Source: Chloroflexota bacterium
GTDB lineage: Bacteria; Chloroflexota; Limnocylindria; Limnocylindrales; CSP1-4
DNA length: 5,844 nt
Assembly (NCBI GenBank): GCA_025355255.1
Contig: JANYAA010000377.1
Location: 1 to 5,844, forward strand
Reading direction: 5' to 3'
Positions 5,656-5,844 of the stretch are shown piece after piece. A program made the position numbers and the translations under genes. The notes beneath the pieces are model-generated. The model did no database searches, had not been told where the DNA came from, and saw only the letters and a list, made by a program, of their open reading frames with translations. Every line of letters starts with the position of its first letter. Within the stretch, counting starts at the first letter, position 1.

Positions 5656-5713
5656 GCGGTATCGGGCCAGACCGCTCTTGTACGGCCCTCGCCCAGGGCT
5701 AGTCGGTGACCGC

Positions 5714-5754
5714 CCAACGGATTGGCGAGCGAATCGGCATCGCCTGACCGTTGG
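5714..5754. other. Nested stem-loop in the right intergenic region
   Basis: CCAACGG (5714-5720) pairs with CCGTTGG (5748-5754), and inside it GGCGA (5724-5728) pairs with TCGCC (5740-5744), leaving a 3+3-nt internal loop and an 11-nt apical loop. No T-run follows on either strand. It lies in a stretch (5644-5844) where I see no supported gene. It could be a terminator for a gene beyond the right edge, a small structured RNA, or a protein-binding site; no choice is possible here. Confidence 0.3.
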
Positions 5755-5844
5755 TATGGAGCAGATCGACGCTGCGCTCACGTGCGCATGTCGCTCTGCC
5801 TGAACTGACCCGAAGGCTAGCCGCGAAATCGTCCCCGGCCGAAG

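Noticed and set aside
5685..5699. Short hairpin GCCCT-CGCCC-AGGGC
   Set aside because: A 5-bp stem in GC-rich DNA with no T-run is expected by chance.
5653..5844. A minus-strand frame open from the right edge to a TAG near 5653, as a possible 3' end of another gene
   Set aside because: Its translation shows no family signature and is Arg/Ser-rich; another minus frame is also open over most of the stretch, so openness here is weak evidence.

Overview
The window is GC-rich bacterial DNA, tightly packed, with no RNA genes, insertion sequences or CRISPR arrays that I can see. The gene set is a BTAD/SARP-type regulator, a YpfJ-like zinc metallopeptidase, a VapBC-like pair and a bacterial G1 (eqolisin) peptidase. 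Together with several apparent -10 boxes placed 6-7 nt before start codons, this fits a Chloroflexota or actinobacterial-type genome. That placement is an inference from family and composition only.

Left part (1-2332), all on the minus strand. Read in the direction of transcription, the order is: a ribbon-helix-helix antitoxin (2332-2096); an overlapping PIN-domain toxin (2126-1701); a 149-bp gap holding a hairpin and a short direct repeat; a membrane-anchored neutral zinc metallopeptidase (1551-667); and, 48 bp further on, the 5' part of a winged-helix/BTAD transcriptional regulator (618-1) that runs off the window. The regulator lies entirely under a long spurious plus-strand frame and is visible only on the reverse complement.

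Centre (2333-5072), plus strand. A 148-bp divergent control region separates the antitoxin from a probable three-gene operon. The operon encodes a cytoplasmic glycerophosphodiester phosphodiesterase (2481-3278), a stand-alone class I glutamine amidotransferase coupled by an ATGA overlap (3275-4144), and, 22 bp later, a lipoprotein G1-family glutamic endopeptidase (4167-5072). The control region carries a minus-strand promoter with 17-bp spacing, a possible opposing plus-strand promoter, and an 11-bp palindrome positioned to affect both.

Right part (5073-5844). A minus-strand GNAT acetyltransferase of the RimJ/RimL type (5643-5083) converges on the peptidase gene; the two stop codons flank a strong shared hairpin. 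The last 200 bp contain no gene I can support, only a nested stem-loop.

The main points of interest are the bacterial eqolisin, the GDPD-amidotransferase pairing, the leaderless-looking starts, the toxin with an apparently missing active-site acid, and the compact face-to-face promoter/operator arrangement. I see no clear evidence of an entirely new multi-gene system.
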